From Vitis vinifera (lineage: Eukaryota; Streptophyta; Magnoliopsida; Vitales; Vitaceae): DNA of 64,000 nt. The translations under genes and the position numbers were made by a program. The stretch lies in the NCBI RefSeq assembly GCF_030704535.1, contig NC_081812.1, positions 23,287,501 to 23,351,500 of the forward strand, in the 5' to 3' direction. Positions 36,101 through 51,100 of this stretch are shown one piece after another (positions within the stretch are counted from its first letter, which is position 1; each line of letters opens with the position of its first letter). The notes beneath the pieces were generated by a model. That model was given only the letters and a program-made list of their open reading frames with translations. It did no database searches and had not been told where the DNA came from.

Positions 36101-39100
36101 GTTACTATTAAAGTTGGTGGACTATTTTTAAATGATGTTGTTTTGACCAGGTGGGTTTGGCAGATAAAGTTAATACTGTTGTGGGGGCTCTTTCTGGGGG
36201 CATGAAAAGAAAATTGTCCCTTGGGATCGCGCTGATAGGAAATAGCAAGGTGGAAAAAAGTCTCAGGGGATACTGCCATTATTTTTATGTTTGCCCATTC
36301 TGAAATTGTTTCACATTTCTGTTTTACAGGTTATAGTGCTTGATGAACCTACTAGTGGAATGGACCCATATTCAATGCGCTTGACGTGGCAGTTAATCAA
36401 AAGAATTAAAAAGGGCAGGATAATATTACTGACCACACACTCCATGGATGAAGCTGATGTACTAGGTGACCGGATAGCAATCATGGCTAATGGGTCTTTG
36501 AAATGCTGTGGAAGGTTTCTTCTATTTAACTCTCAGTTTTTATTTTGCCTTAACAACAGTCTTATTATTCTTACTTACTCTTTACATATTATGGTACGGA
36601 CAAGCATGGTTTAGTAGACCATTCAATTCTCCTTACACATGCAATGACATTTTATTGGTGGATGTTATACTTCTATTTTCTCTTTCTAATGTTCTGGTAG
36701 AATGTTACTGGTTATTAAAATTACAATTATTTTGCATTTTCTTGTGTTGACAGTACCAAATATCTTATTCCACTGTTTCAATTCAACTACAAAGAACTCT
36801 TCTTTGTCAATGCCCATTTTCAACCACATGTTTACTTCCATTTAATGTAATCAAGAAACTCTTCACTTTTTTTAAGATAACAAGAAGTGAATGCTTGAGA
36901 AAACTCCATAATTGTCTTCCTTATAAGTGCTATTGATGTCCATGTCCTCTACTGACAAGCGGACATGGACTAGCAAGGGCAAAGGGTAAGTGACTTTGTT
37001 AATCTCGATAGTAAAGGGTTGTATGCTGCTCAATCAGGTTGATGTCAAGTGATCAACAGAGAATTTAGGAAAATCTAATATGCCATGAAAGAGAGGGACC
37101 ATGGTCCAAGTATGCCTTTTAAAAGAAAGTGATTTTGGCTTATCAATTTTCCTTCTGCGGTATTTATTAATCTTAAATCCCTTTTCTACTAAGCTAGTTT
37201 CTTGAGTGAAGCTTCTGTGACTAGAGATACTTGTTTATCTCTTACTAAATTTTATTTTTTCTCCCCAATAGAGGGGTGACTGATGAACATCAGGACAGGA
37301 TTTCTTTCAATTCTTCGTATCTTCTTTTAATAACAGATTCATACACACATACATGAAGCTTTTACAAGTAAAATTTCATTCTGTAGGAAGATCACTGTAA
37401 ACCTTCTTTTCCATTAATCCTATTTTCTTTTTATGACACTCTTTCTTTTATTAAAGTTTAAAGGCTAATTTTTGAATGTTTGAAGAAGTATACTACTTCA
37501 ATCATATTCTTTGACATAATTAAATATAATCTTTTATTTTTTTTAGACTAGTTATTAAACTTCTTCGCATCATTTATTTGGAATATTCATTTTTCAACAG
37601 TTCCCTTTTCTTGAAGCACCAATATGGGGTTGGTTATACTCTTACTTTAGTAAAGGTTTGCTCACATTCTTTTTCACTTTATTCATGATCTTCTTGATTG
37701 GCCTTCTTTTCTTTCTTACAAGTGCTGACATGCTTGTGAATGGACCTATTGTTCTCTTTTCTTTTCCAGTCTGCACCCAGTGCCTCCATAGCTGCTGATA
37801 TTGTTTATCGCCATGTACCATCAGCAACATGTGTGAGTGAGGTATTTTCCTAACCTTAGATTTTCTATGAAATTTGTGTATTTAATTAAGAGTTTCTCTT
37901 TTTCAGTGTTTATTTGTTGTGGGGTCTGATATAAACATGCATAATTTGTTACTGCAACCTCTGTAATAAAGTTTATGGAACTCTTTAAATGAATTAGCTA
38001 GTTATGCCTGATGATTTAAGATTTAGTAGAATTTGTACTTCTTAGTCTTCATTAATATTTATGATGTGCCATATGGGATTACATATTCTTCAAATGTGAT
38101 ACAAGTGACCATCAAAGAAATCTCCATATATGTACATGTGATTTTGCCAAATCTGATGTTACTTATTTTGCTTCAACTTTTGTCTGGGTTTTAATCTGCC
38201 TTTTCAGGTTGGAACAGAGATCTCCTTCAAGCTTCCTCTATCATCTTCATCTTCCTTTGAAAGTATGTTCAGGGAAATTGAAAGCTGTATGAATTCTGTT
38301 CATAACTCAGATAGAAGTGGTAATGAGGACAAATACAATCTTGGCATCGAGAGCTATGGTATCTCTGTCACGACGCTGGAGGAGGTGTTCCTGAGAGTTG
38401 CAGGATGTGACTTTGATGAAACTGAGTGCAGCAAGCAGGAAAAACTTCATGTTTTACCTGATTCCGTGGTTTCTCAAGCATCTCCTAATCATGCTCCAAA
38501 ACAAATTTTCCATTCTAAACCTTTGGGAAAATATAAAATTATTGGGGTTGTGTCTACCATAGTGGAGAGGGCTTGTAGTTTAATCTTTGCTGCAGTATTA
38601 AGTTTCATAAATTTCTTCAGTGTGCAGTGCTGCAGCTGTTGTTTCATTTCAAAGTCAATATTTTGGGAACATTCCAAAGCATTGCTCATAAAGAGGGCAA
38701 TAATTGCCCGTAGAGACCGAAAAACAATTGTTTTCCAGCTTCTCATTCCTGCTGTATTCTTGTTGTTTGGTCTTCTTTTGCTCAAGCTTAAGCCACACCC
38801 TGACCAGCAGTCCGTGACCTTCACAACTTCACATTTTAATCCTTTGCTACGAGGCGGTGGTGGTGGGGGTCCAATTCCATTTGATCTATCCTGGCCTATT
38901 GCAAAAGAGGTTAGTTGGTGTTTGTTGATTCCCGTGGGTGGTGGGGGTGGATGGGGTTATAAGCATATTCATGACTAATAGAAGTTATATTGACATCAAG
39001 CATATTCAATATTTTCTTCCTCCTAAAATGCTATCAGTGATGCAGGTTGCATGGTATGTTGAAGGGGGGTGGATTCAAAGGTTTAAACCAACTACTTATA

Positions 39101-42100
39101 GATTTCCTGACCCAGATAAGGCATTAGCTGATGCCATTGAAGCTGCAGGACCAACTTTGGGGCCTACCCTACTTTCAATGAGTGAATTTTTGATGTCTAG
39201 CTTTAATGAATCCTACCAGTCAAGGTGTGTTAACCCAAACTTTTTGCATCCTACGCTGGTGATATGAAAAAAACATTTAGAGTATTTATGTTAATGTGAT
39301 CTAGTTGTCAAGCAAAGTATAGCACTATGATTTGTATGAAATGAAATTTCATGGTTCAAGTCAGTCCTTCAGGATGGGTTGATCTGCTATTGATCATATG
39401 GAAATTTCTTATAGTAGTTCAGCAGCTATGTATATTCATATTCCATGATTAATGCACAGAAGTTAAGGTGGGATGTCATTTTATCACTGTCTTTGTGATG
39501 CAAGAAACTTATCCCGTAAAATATGAATCCAATAGAACAAATTAGGAATGTCTTTATGTTGGCCTTGATCAAAAGACATTTTCATTGCATTTATAAGAAG
39601 TAACAAGGGGGTAGTGGTGTGCAGGGCGGGCAAGGGAGAAAGTCTGAGTATGTATTTTACTTATATTATTGCAATTTAGGGGCACTTTGATATTCGTTTA
39701 ACATACGTTTAACTGCAGGTATGGGGCAGTTGTGATGGATGATCAGAATAAAGATGGGAGTCTAGGATACACTGTGCTTCACAATGGTTCTTGTCAGCAT
39801 GCTGCACCAACCTTCATCAATTTAATGAATGCTGCAATTCTTAGGTTTGCTACTCTGAACAAAAATATGACGATTCAAACACGCAATCACCCTCTGCCTA
39901 TGACAAAAAGCCAGCACTTGCAGCGCCATGTATGCTTCTCTACTTTACCATTAACATGTATCCTTTGATATCATCTAACCAAAAGTCTTAGTATAAGGTG
40001 ATGGTTGAGCAATATGATCTCGTCTTCTTTCACCATGAGTATATATCATTCAATAACATGTAACACAAGGGTATTGCTAAAGAGGAAGGTTGAACTAGAA
40101 TCCTCTTTTTTTTGGTAAATTATGCTAGTGATAATTTAGTTTTATTAGAGAAAAGAGGTGAGACAAAGACATCTTAATTTCATACACTTGTGCAGTGGGA
40201 AGAATATTAAAGAAAATATAACCGACCCTCCTAAATGCTAGAAGAACAAAACCTATTATAGCATTTGCGATTAATTTGTGGCCTTGTTTAAGAGGGGAGA
40301 TGTGATACTTTTCTCTCTTCTTGGGTAGGCAAGACAATAGGAAGTGAAAAAGGGTAAGATTCCAAAGCATAAAGGGGATCTTCAATAGCAAGTGCTGATG
40401 TCATCAATCACTTGGATGATGTCGTTTAGAAAACTAACCAGAAATCCTAGAAATCAGTGGTTTTAGACATCAATGAAAGAGAGAGAAGGCACTGCCTGAG
40501 GCTTTTATTTAGCTTCTAAGGCCTCTTGGCTATCCAACCAAAAGTAAGGGAAGGGTGTGTGTCTCTTAAGGGAATTTCTCAGCACTAATTACTTAAAATC
40601 CTCAATTTTCTCCTCGTCACCTATGTAGGACCATTAGAATCTTTGATAAAGAAGTTGGAAAACTCTCAATTTTGTTTTTGCTTTTTGTTTTTAATATTCT
40701 TATATCATGTTTGACCTGCTAGTTTTTTTTTTTTTTTTAATGTTTTGGATTATTTTCCACTCTATTAGAATCAGTAGCAAGAGGCATAAGATTTGCTAAG
40801 AAATGGATCTTTGACGATAGCCTCCAAATATCTGTTAATGTTGAATAAAATACTTGCTCTACCTATGGACATTCTATGATAAATCATGTATTGGTTCAGG
40901 ATCATCCCCAAGGCATTTTATTTTATTTTTTGAATTTTTAAATTTTTTTATATGCAAATAGAAAATATTAAGAGCAAAGAGTTCCAAATACCCTTCTTAA
41001 AAAACCATGGGAAAGCATGATGGTAGGATCGCTAGATGAGTCATAAAAGCAGGATCTGAAAGACAACCTGAATACTAAAACAAGAATCAAGAAAAATTTT
41101 GTGTTTTAGGCAGGCTGATTCAAGCTTTTCAACTGTAGGACGAATTGAGAAAACCTATGTTGCATGGGTTTGGGCATGAGTGTTGGATACGGGTATGTGT
41201 TTAGGTATTTGATCCTCCACAACACTAAATTTAGGATATGGGGACTCGGCTAAAAGGAATCCGAAAAATGGGCCTAGGTATTAGGATGTGACATGATAAA
41301 AAAAAAAAATCAATTAAAAATAAATTGAAAATAAAGATTTTTTTTTATAAAAAAAAGCTCTCATCTTTTCCCCCAAATCCTTTATTTATTTTTTTTATTT
41401 TTTTTATTTTTTTAATTTTATCCCTAAATATTCTTACAAAAATTCACTTTTCACCTAACTCTTCTTTTTCTTTAATACGATTATTATTAAGGAAGTTGAA
41501 AGAATAGAAGGGATATCAATGAAAAAATCAAACAGCCACACCCAAGTAAAATAGGAGTGTCTGAGGAGGATCCCACAACCATGTCATCACTGGTACATTG
41601 GCTGAAATTAAAGGATCTGGGTATCCTAGGACAAATCCACCAGGTGTCTTATGAATTGGTACAATATGACATTATAATTCCTTGTATTTAAGCTTTGTGA
41701 TTTCCCACAAATGATGTACCAAAAGCCAATCAATCTTCACATTCTGTCTAGTTGTGCCTTTTGTTTTCCATGTAGTCCATTTAGATACTGAATGATCCAT
41801 GCATTTTTACCTTGGGTTATGTTTTGAATTTTGTAGGATCTGGATGCCTTCTCTGCTGCTGTTATTGTTAATATTGCCCTCTCTTTTGTTCCTGCCTCAT
41901 TTGCTGTTTCTATTGTAAAGGTAACCGGGTTAAACACTTTTAATAAATTTTTGATATTAGAACCCTGCCTCATGGAGCCCCTGTGGTATTGTTCTTAATT
42001 TGCATTAACTAATTCTAGTTAAAGTTGTAGTTGGTGGTAGAAATCCATCTTTGTGTATTAGGCCGCTTTCTTAAAAAATATATAAAAAAATGATCATGAA

Positions 42101-45100
42101 AAATATGAATTCTTTCATTGCTTTTTCTGCCATGATTAGGCATGATTTGGTTCCCTTACCTTTTTGAACTCTTCTTTTCTCCCCTAGACGATTCTCATAT
42201 TTCATCACCCTCCCCCACTCCGCCCCCAGTTTTTTTTTTTTTTTCTTTCTTTCTTTCTTTTTATTTTCTTTTCTCTCTTTTTGAATATGTACAACAAACT
42301 GCTAATATGTTTCTGTATAGAATCCAAATTGGTGGCTTAAATTTCTCCCTTTCTATTTAGAATCTTTGGACCTTTTGTCACTCCAAGGATATTCTTATGT
42401 GCTAAAGAAACATGTTATGTATAATTTCCCTTATTTTTCTGTTTAGTTTGATTATAGAATTTACCTAAAAGAAATTTATGGCAACTTTTCTAGAGTTTGT
42501 GATATTGTAAGTATTCTCTGTTGATTTTATGTAGGAACGTGAAGTAAAAGCTAAGCACCAACAGCTAATCAGTGGAGTATGTTTGTACCAGAAATTATTT
42601 ACTAAATTTTGTTCTACTTGTGTTCTTTTATTTCTATTATTTCTGATGAACAATCCCTCTCAGGTATCTGTACTTTCGTATTGGGCTTCTACATATTTAT
42701 GGGACTTCGTCAGCTTCTTATTGCCTTCATCTTTTGCAATAACACTATTTTACATTTTTGGTATGCATTTATACTTTCATTTTTGGCTATGTTTTTTCTT
42801 TATTTATGGTGACAAATAAAGGAGTTAAACATCCATATGGTTTATACTCAGTTTTACATGAGTGAATGAGGAGGTTTACCACAAATTCAACATATTCATA
42901 TGTTGAATGCCATTAGGTTATAGTGTAGATATTTTTAAGAGGAAAATAATATGATTTTGTAAACAAGTGTCAAAGAGAAAGTGCATCATAGTACATAAGA
43001 CATATACAAGGAGTGTCAAGAGGTGCATCCAAGTAGAAAGAACACAAAAAACAATTGCCTATCTTAGCAAGAAACCAACCAATCAACAAAACCACTTAAA
43101 GACATATAACCTATATCTATGTATCATAGTTAAAAACTTGTGATACATGTTACGGTACAACAATACGATACATTTTTTATGAAAATTGATACGTATCGCA
43201 ATTCATATCTTATTTTAAAGTGTATCTTACGATACATATATGATACACAATATGATACATGATATTAGGATACGACGATACATACATCTTCAACTATTTT
43301 CTTTAATTTTTTACAAAAATCAAATTATTAGTTTTTTGTTAAAAGAATTTATAATATTAATTGTTTAAAATATGCAAAAAAAATTAAAAATTGATCATAA
43401 AAATAAGAAATAGGTAAAATAATATTATATGAAAAGTTGCATGCTTGTTGTCATATGCTATATTAGAAGTTGAGTAAGTTTATTTTTATAATGAATATTA
43501 GAGAATTTTCATTTGAATGGTTTGAATGTTGACAATGAAAATGATGGTGATTAATGAATAAATTTTTACTTAATATATTACTTTTTTTTTAATTTCTTTT
43601 TTTGTGGAAAAGGAATGATGACAAACCTGAAAAGCTAGAACTTTGAAGATGACACATAAAGGCATACATTTGTGTGTGTGTGTGTATCAATTAAAAGCAC
43701 AATAAATGCATATGCATAATTAGAATTTGTAACTAAAAATTGAAGAAGTTTTGTGGATGATGTGATGAATCTATATGTTGAAGTTATGTTTTGATAATTT
43801 GAACGTATCAAAACTTTAAGATTCAACATTTTCATATGATAGATGTGGTTTAACTCATTACATCCTACTATCTTCCATAAAATTGGTTGTATATTACTCT
43901 ACACTCCATGCTTTAAATAGATATTCACTCATATATATCTTCTTTCAATTTTTTTTTTCACTATATAAAAAAATATACACGATACATAAAAATAGAAAAA
44001 TGGTACACAATACGTTTTATGAGTTAACAACTATGCAATGTACATCTTCATCCACATCCAAATTATCTATTTACCTATCAAAAAAAAAATGTATATTTTT
44101 ACCCACATAAACAAATTATAAGAAAAGAACTTTTCAAGGGTTGATTCGATTGCTCCTCATTGTCAAAAGACCTTCAATTCTTTTTTTCTGATATAGTCGA
44201 AAAGATGCACAATGGGGGCACTCTTGAAATCTTATTGCTTTTTTTACCCATAAAGAATCCATGCCACCCTAAGTGAGTCTCTTTAACCATGATAGCTTGA
44301 ACCAAATGAATGCCAAAGAGCGAAAAGCAATTGCCAATGGACCCTTGTCTTAGTGCAGTAAAGGAGGATGCGGTCCATGGTTTTTTCCTCAACATTACCA
44401 AAAAACATCTATTGACCAAAGACTACACTTTCCTCCTAAGTTGATCTAGGTTAACACCTTTCCCATTTGCAAAAACAAACTTTAGAAGGCATCCATGAAT
44501 TCCAAATTACACTTGTTGGAAAAGAAATCGATTCCTCTGGTTCAAAGGCTGTGTATAAAATATTTATTGACATATTTGAAATGTGTAATTATATCTGATT
44601 AGAAAATATTTGGTATATTTAATTATGTATTTTCAACATTTTTTCTGTAATCAACATTATGTATTTTCAACATTTTTTCTATAATCAACATATTTACTAT
44701 ATTTTTATCCATCAAACTGTGGAGGTACTGTCAGAATCCTTAGAAGTCATTTCTTCTATTTTTTTTATTTGGTTTACTGTGGAAAATGCACCTGTATTTC
44801 TTTTTTTGTCTTCTGTAGGCTTTAAAGAGATATATGTGCACTTGTATATCTTCTAGTTTCAAGAGGTTCTCATCTTTTGTTGTGAAAAACTTATCAATTG
44901 TTTTAAGCTAATTTCTGAAATATTTTGTGTTCTAAGCTTATCATTCAGTTTCTTCAAGATCAATCAGTATGGTTTAGCTTTTCTCCTTTTTGTTCCCTTT
45001 CTCCTGATCTGATAATTTGTGTGCCTTCAAGATCAGATATTCAATGGTAACCGGAGGTCAATATTTGAATGCCTATAATGAATATCTAGGCTGTACTATC

Positions 45101-48100
45101 TTTGTAAACAGTGTGATGCACAGCACATATATTTAGTGGCAGAAAAAAGAAAATTGACGCCTAGCTTCCAATTGATTTCAAAATTATGACTCCTTAAGGC
45201 AGCTTGCTCAAGCTGTGTGTGAAAGCATTATAAAAACACTGTCATTCTCAAATTTTACTATAGATTTTGAAATGTGTGAAAGATCATTTTATTTCAAATT
45301 TTAAACATATATTGTAGTTTATTTTGTATTTGGTATTCCCTGGGTGGATAAGAATTCTTCATAGATATTATAATGTATGTGAACCAGAGACATCATATGA
45401 ATTCACTCTTTGCATATGCAATATATTTGTTTGCACATATTGCATGGACATTGGTAAGATAAGGTGGAGGCTTTGTAAGCATTTTTCATGTTGATCTGGC
45501 TTCCATGTTGTATGACATAAGAACTAGTGTCTGTTAAACATTCAGATATGAATTTAATGAGAATGAATTTGAAAATGGCATGTTAGAAGTTAATTTTTTG
45601 CCAATATTCTCTTATATTGGTAAATATTAGTTCTGTCCTACCAGGGTAGGGTCTTAATGTGTCAATGTTCCATATTCTACTTCAAATTCCAAAACTTTCA
45701 AATAGGGATGTATCTGTATCATCAATAGTTGCATAATAAAGTGGACACAGATGTCAAATGATTGGTAAACTACCAAGGCGGATGCCATGTCCTGGTAGAC
45801 ATTTTTTTTCCTATCAGAAACAAAAAGATGTATTTATTAAGATGAAAGAAACAAAATGTCCCAGTAGACATTTTATGGTTGTTAAGATGAAAGGTACAAA
45901 TGTTTTAAAGACTTGCTTGTACTTTTGTCACCTGAACAACGCATATGCATTGACATGCAATTTTCTTGTACAGTGTATTAGTTAATTATTATTATTGTTA
46001 TTACCCTTATTATTTTGATAGGCAAACAAAAACTTAAGATTAAAGAGTCTGATTATGAGTTAAACTTTAAAGTTTAATGAGGCTTCATTAAATTTTATAT
46101 TTCCCTGATATCCCAAAGAATTAGATATATTATCCTTTATTTTAATGGTTGATATAACCATATTTTGAGATCTCACCTTTCATAGCTACATGTCACTAAG
46201 AACTAGAATTGATCCTTGAATTCTGTGGAAGTATGCTATCTGAATTACTATTCCACTCATATCATGACTTAATCGTTTGGTCATGCCATGGTTAATGCTT
46301 ATTGCCTTTTATTCTCCTTTGGTTCAATTACACTTATCACAAAGTCAACTTGGCTCTAGGTATGGATCAGTTTATTGGAAAGGGTCGTTTCTTTCCAACC
46401 GTCCTCATGTTTTTGGAGTATGGATTAGCAATTGCATCATCAACATACTGTCTTACATTTTCTTTTTCGGACCACACAATGGCACAGGTAGTGCTACCCT
46501 TTTTCTCTCATTTTGTAGTTTTAACTTATGAGGCACCAAGCATAAACTTATTATAAATGCTAATGTTTCTACTGTACTTGCAGAATGTGGTTCTCTTACT
46601 CCACTTTTTCACTGGACTTGTTCTTATGGTCATCTCATTCATTATGGGGCTCATACAGACAACTGAAAGTACAAATTCTGTTCTCAAGGTTGGAATACTT
46701 TACATTCTGTCCTTAAAAAAAATGAAAATAATTTCTACATTGTAAATGTGTGTCATTTCAGTTTCCATTTAAAAGAAAATATCTCACTTCAATGGCTAGA
46801 TAATATCAATCATGATGAACTTGAGCTCATACTACCCTTCAAGTTTTTACCATTATTAACTTGATTTCTATCAAAAATTGAAAAAAAAAAAAATCAACTA
46901 AATTTCTGAGTACTCTTTGAAAAAGCACCAAAATTACATATGGTTTGAAGTTTATATGGTGCTCCAATAACTTCTCATCTTAAAAAGCTCTTTATAGTCA
47001 TCTGCTCTCAAAAGCCATCCATATGTATTTAACTAGTCTACTATTCCAACTGTCTTCCGATGTTTTCCATTTTCTCCTTGTTCCTTAACTCAAATCAACA
47101 GTATGCAATTGCAAAATGGTTTTTGACTTTTGTCCCTAACGTCTCTCTTCCATCTTCACCAATCCACATAAGTTTCTCTTTTCTCTACATCTGCAAACCA
47201 CCTTCTCCTGATTCAACCTCTCTTTCCTGTTTGCATCAGTCCTTTAAATTTCCCCTGAACTTGAATTTTCATTATTCCATGTGCAGGAAACCATTCTTAT
47301 TCCATGTTCAAGAAAACCTCCTTATTCCTTTTCTTCAAGTAGTTTCATCTGGAAATTATTAAATTTTCCACCATCCACCATCTCTCTAGAACCTTTCTCC
47401 TTCAACGGTGTGTTTTTTTTCCTTCTCAAAATTTTAAATCTGAAGGACTTCCTCCCCTCAACTCTCCTCTATCATCAAGAATTGTGGAATTGATCTGAAA
47501 CTGGTCTAGCAAGATGGGTCTGGACTACATCGGAAAAATGCTCTTCCCATTATGGAGAAATGAATAAAATAAAAAGATTTTTAACATGGATAGAACCTAC
47601 TTATTCCAAGTAAAGAACCCTCCTTTCCAGGGAAATATCCATTACTCTTTTGGAATCAACAAACTCAGTGGTCGTCGTTATACATCGTCCTAAACTTTCA
47701 TTTGGGAACCCCACCGCATTGAAATCACCCTTTTCCCAATGAACATTATGCTGATGATTCTATGACCACATTGAACCGTTTCCATCTTGGAACTTTAACT
47801 TCAACTTGTCTATTGTCAGATTGAGCATTTCTCATGGTTGTGTCCTGGTGACTAGCAATATGGTTTCCACCTCCACCCATATTAATCCAGAAATCGAGTT
47901 CCCCTTAGAGTTAGCCTTATGAATGGTTAGCGGTGCAGTAAATAAATACTAATGACTTGCTACAAATCAGGAGACTTTGTAAAAGTCATTGACCCTAACA
48001 GTATCCTTGGGTTTTTTTAAAAGACATTTTCAAACACAATATTGATAACATTTTCAGGCTCTTTTAGAGAGAGCCTAGGAGGTCAGGGTTGTGTTATTAT

Positions 48101-51100
48101 TCCTTGGGTTGCATAGATCAAGTGGAATGCTAGGATTATTGAGGTCCAATGGAGGACTATAGATGTTTTATGGGATTCTGTATGCTGCCTTACTTTGCTA
48201 TGGGAATTGGTTGGTAAATAGTTTCTAGGTATTGCCATTAGTGTAGCATGATCACAATGGTTTACAGAGGAATGGTACTGGAGTGGACCCCTGCCTTTAG
48301 TACATATTAAAGTTAACTTTACTGACTATTCTTTGGGTAAACAGAATTGGACAAGTGGTAGGAGGTAGGTTGGTTAGAGCATTTCCCAGGCCAACTGGCT
48401 TTGGATTGACCATTGAAGCAGAGATCCTTGCTTTCTCAGAATGCCATTTGGGATTTTATTGAATCTTTTAGCGTTTATTCTCTTTGTGAGATCATCAGGT
48501 TTGTGTTAGGTTTCAGTGTGAGGGTGTTTCTCAGCCTCCATGGGGTGTGTAGCTTTTATTATCATTACTTATAGTCAATTCTTTTCTATTGATACAGATT
48601 TTCTTGTTTCCTCAAAAAATGCACCAAACATGCTTTCTTTAGTTTAGGTTTTCTTTTCGGGAATACAATTGAATGATAATGAACTTTCTAAGAATGAAAA
48701 TTTCTTGAGTTAGCTTTAAAATTGGCTTTTATCTGCTTGATTCTTTTGGACTGGTATGTGCACTTCTGATGCCTTATTTTCTCCTTCTGATAATTTTGCT
48801 CTTGCTGAAGTATGTGCACTATTCAGTCAATTGTGCTTATATTTTCTTTACATTAATTAGAGCAATGAACTTGTTACTAGGTATAAGTCAGCTAATTTGT
48901 CTCGTCATACATTTCTTGTTGCTTATACAAGAATTTATATGTTGACAACAAACTCATTTTCTGACATTCGTAATACATCTTTCAGAACTTCTTCAGACTA
49001 TCACCAGGGTTTTGCTTTGCTGATGGTCTTGCTTCACTGGCTCTTCTGCGGCAAGGGATGAAAGGTGGATCTAGTGATGGTGTCCTGGACTGGAATGTTA
49101 CTGGTGCCTCTATTTGTTATTTGGGTGTTGAGGTTTTTTCTGATCCCAGACCTCCTCTATGTAACTTGTCTGCTTTCATCTTCTTGGTGCTTTAAATTAT
49201 ATGTCAAAACAAGTAATGATGTTAATATTACCAAAACGAATTTGAATATATGATTTGCTGCTTTGCTGCATTGGGAGAATTTTAGGACTCTCTATAGTTC
49301 ATACTGATGAACTGCATCCAACTACTTCTCAAAGTAGTTGTTTGTTTAATTGATTTCTCCACCAACCAGTTTCCTTTATTACAATTGTGCCTGTAAATAG
49401 CTGATTCTCTATCTTCTTCATAGAAACTGAAAATTGTATAATCACATTTAAATATCTGCATTGACTGCATAGCCACTCTGTTGGACTGAAAAGGTGCATA
49501 TGCTGCATTGACTGCTTAGTCATTTGCCATGGACATTTTTTTTTAAAAAAAAAAAGAAGAAAAAAGAAAAAATTAGGAACAACCAATTGTCCATCAAAAG
49601 ATTGCATGGACTGTAACACATCGAAAAATACATAAAGCTTCACCATCCCAAGATGCCTCAAAATTTATGTTGACAAACATGAATATTTCCTAGATGTATC
49701 ATCCAGTTTTAAGCAATTTATGTTTTGTTTTCATCATCTTTGTGATGGCAAAGATGCTCAAAATTCATGTTGACAAACATGAATATTTCCTTAATGAATC
49801 CAGTTTTAAGCAATTTATGCTTCGTTTTCATCATCTTAGTGATAGAATAGTCATTTTGCTAATGTATTTGATCCATTTTCTTGGATCATTTAGAAAAGAG
49901 TGGATATTCAACTACAATAAGCAGTATCTTTTAGAATTGGAACAATAGAACTCTATTTTCTTTATCAGGCTTGACCATGCCCATGTTTGTCCCCTTATGG
50001 TGCAGCAGTTCATGAAACAATAGGATTCTTATATGCTTATTTGCTTGATTACATAAGACAAGCTTCTTAATCCTTTTCTAACAGATTCTGATTGCATTAG
50101 ATTGGTGTGCTGTAAATTTAAAGATGCAACATCATCACACTGCAGACATTTGATATTATAAAGCTGTATCACTGGATACTCTAAACCAATTTTTGATATT
50201 ATGTTGTTGATCATTCTTTGGGTGTCTTCGAATTTGAATTAATTTAATGAAGTAGAGAATGACCATGTCTGATCTGGTTGAATTTCTTATCTACAACAGA
50301 GCATAGGTTTCTTTCTCTTGACGCTTGGGCTTGAATTGCTGCCTCCTCGCAAATTCTCTCTATTCACAATCTTGGAGCCTTGGAGGGCTATTAAAAATAG
50401 CTGGCATGGAACTTCTAGTTATTTAGAACCCCTTCTAGAATCAACATCAGAAACTGCTTCTATTGACCTTGATGAAGACATAGATGTACAAACAGAAAGA
50501 AATAGAGTACTTTCTGGTTCTGCTGATAATGCAATTATCTACTTGCGGAATCTTCGAAAGGTACTTGTACAATTGGTTTGCATAAATCTAACTTGTCAAA
50601 TTTAGTTCTTAGTGCCTATTGTACAACAATCTGTCATCATGTCATATCAATAACTGTCACCAATTTCAGGTGTATCCTGGAGGAAAGCATCTTAGTCCAA
50701 AAATTGCAGTTCATTCATTGACTTTCTCAGTTCATGAAGGAGAGTGCTTTGGGTTTCTAGGAACAAATGGAGCAGGGAAGACTACAACGCTGTCAATGCT
50801 AACTGGTATATAACAATATCAAGATCTTAATATTGCATGTCTAAAAATTTTAGATGCATAATTTTTTTTTTTATATAGCATAGTCAATTAATCATTTGAA
50901 AGCACATAATTGTGCCAGTGAAAAGTCACTTCTCTTTTCCTGTGGAGCCAATTTATTTATGTTAACCCCAAAATGTTGGATCTTCAAAATATCCTAACCA
51001 GCAAAGTAGAAGTTGAACAATTTTAACAGCATAGCCATTATCCATGTAATGCCATAATCTGAATATTTATTAGCTTAGTACTTCTGCATCTCCTATCAAA

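Larger units (their letters stand above)
42761..46359 (+). other. ABCA1 intron 26, the longest (3.6 kb), filled with transposon remains
   Basis: Contains a transposon at 43124-44037, a LINE relic on the minus strand at about 44160-44520 and a 34 bp tandem duplication at 44624-44691. From 44700 to 46359 nothing recognisable was seen. Confidence 0.8.
38208..50560 (+). other. ABCA1 exons 21-30: second half, helix, loop and TMD2
   Basis: Exons 38208-38909, 39046-39224, 39719-39929, 41837-41920, 42535-42576, 42664-42760, 46360-46487, 46584-46688, 48986-49132 and 50300-50560, residues 811-1462. Exon 21 is the longest (702 bp): it finishes NBD1 ([14 protein letters not shown]), crosses a variable linker and enters the first helix of the second half ([13 protein letters not shown]). 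A glycine run (GGGGGG) precedes PIPFDLS. Exons 24-29 encode the TMD2 helices. Exon 30 ends with the linker to NBD2, with the acidic run DLDEDIDV. Confidence 0.93.
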
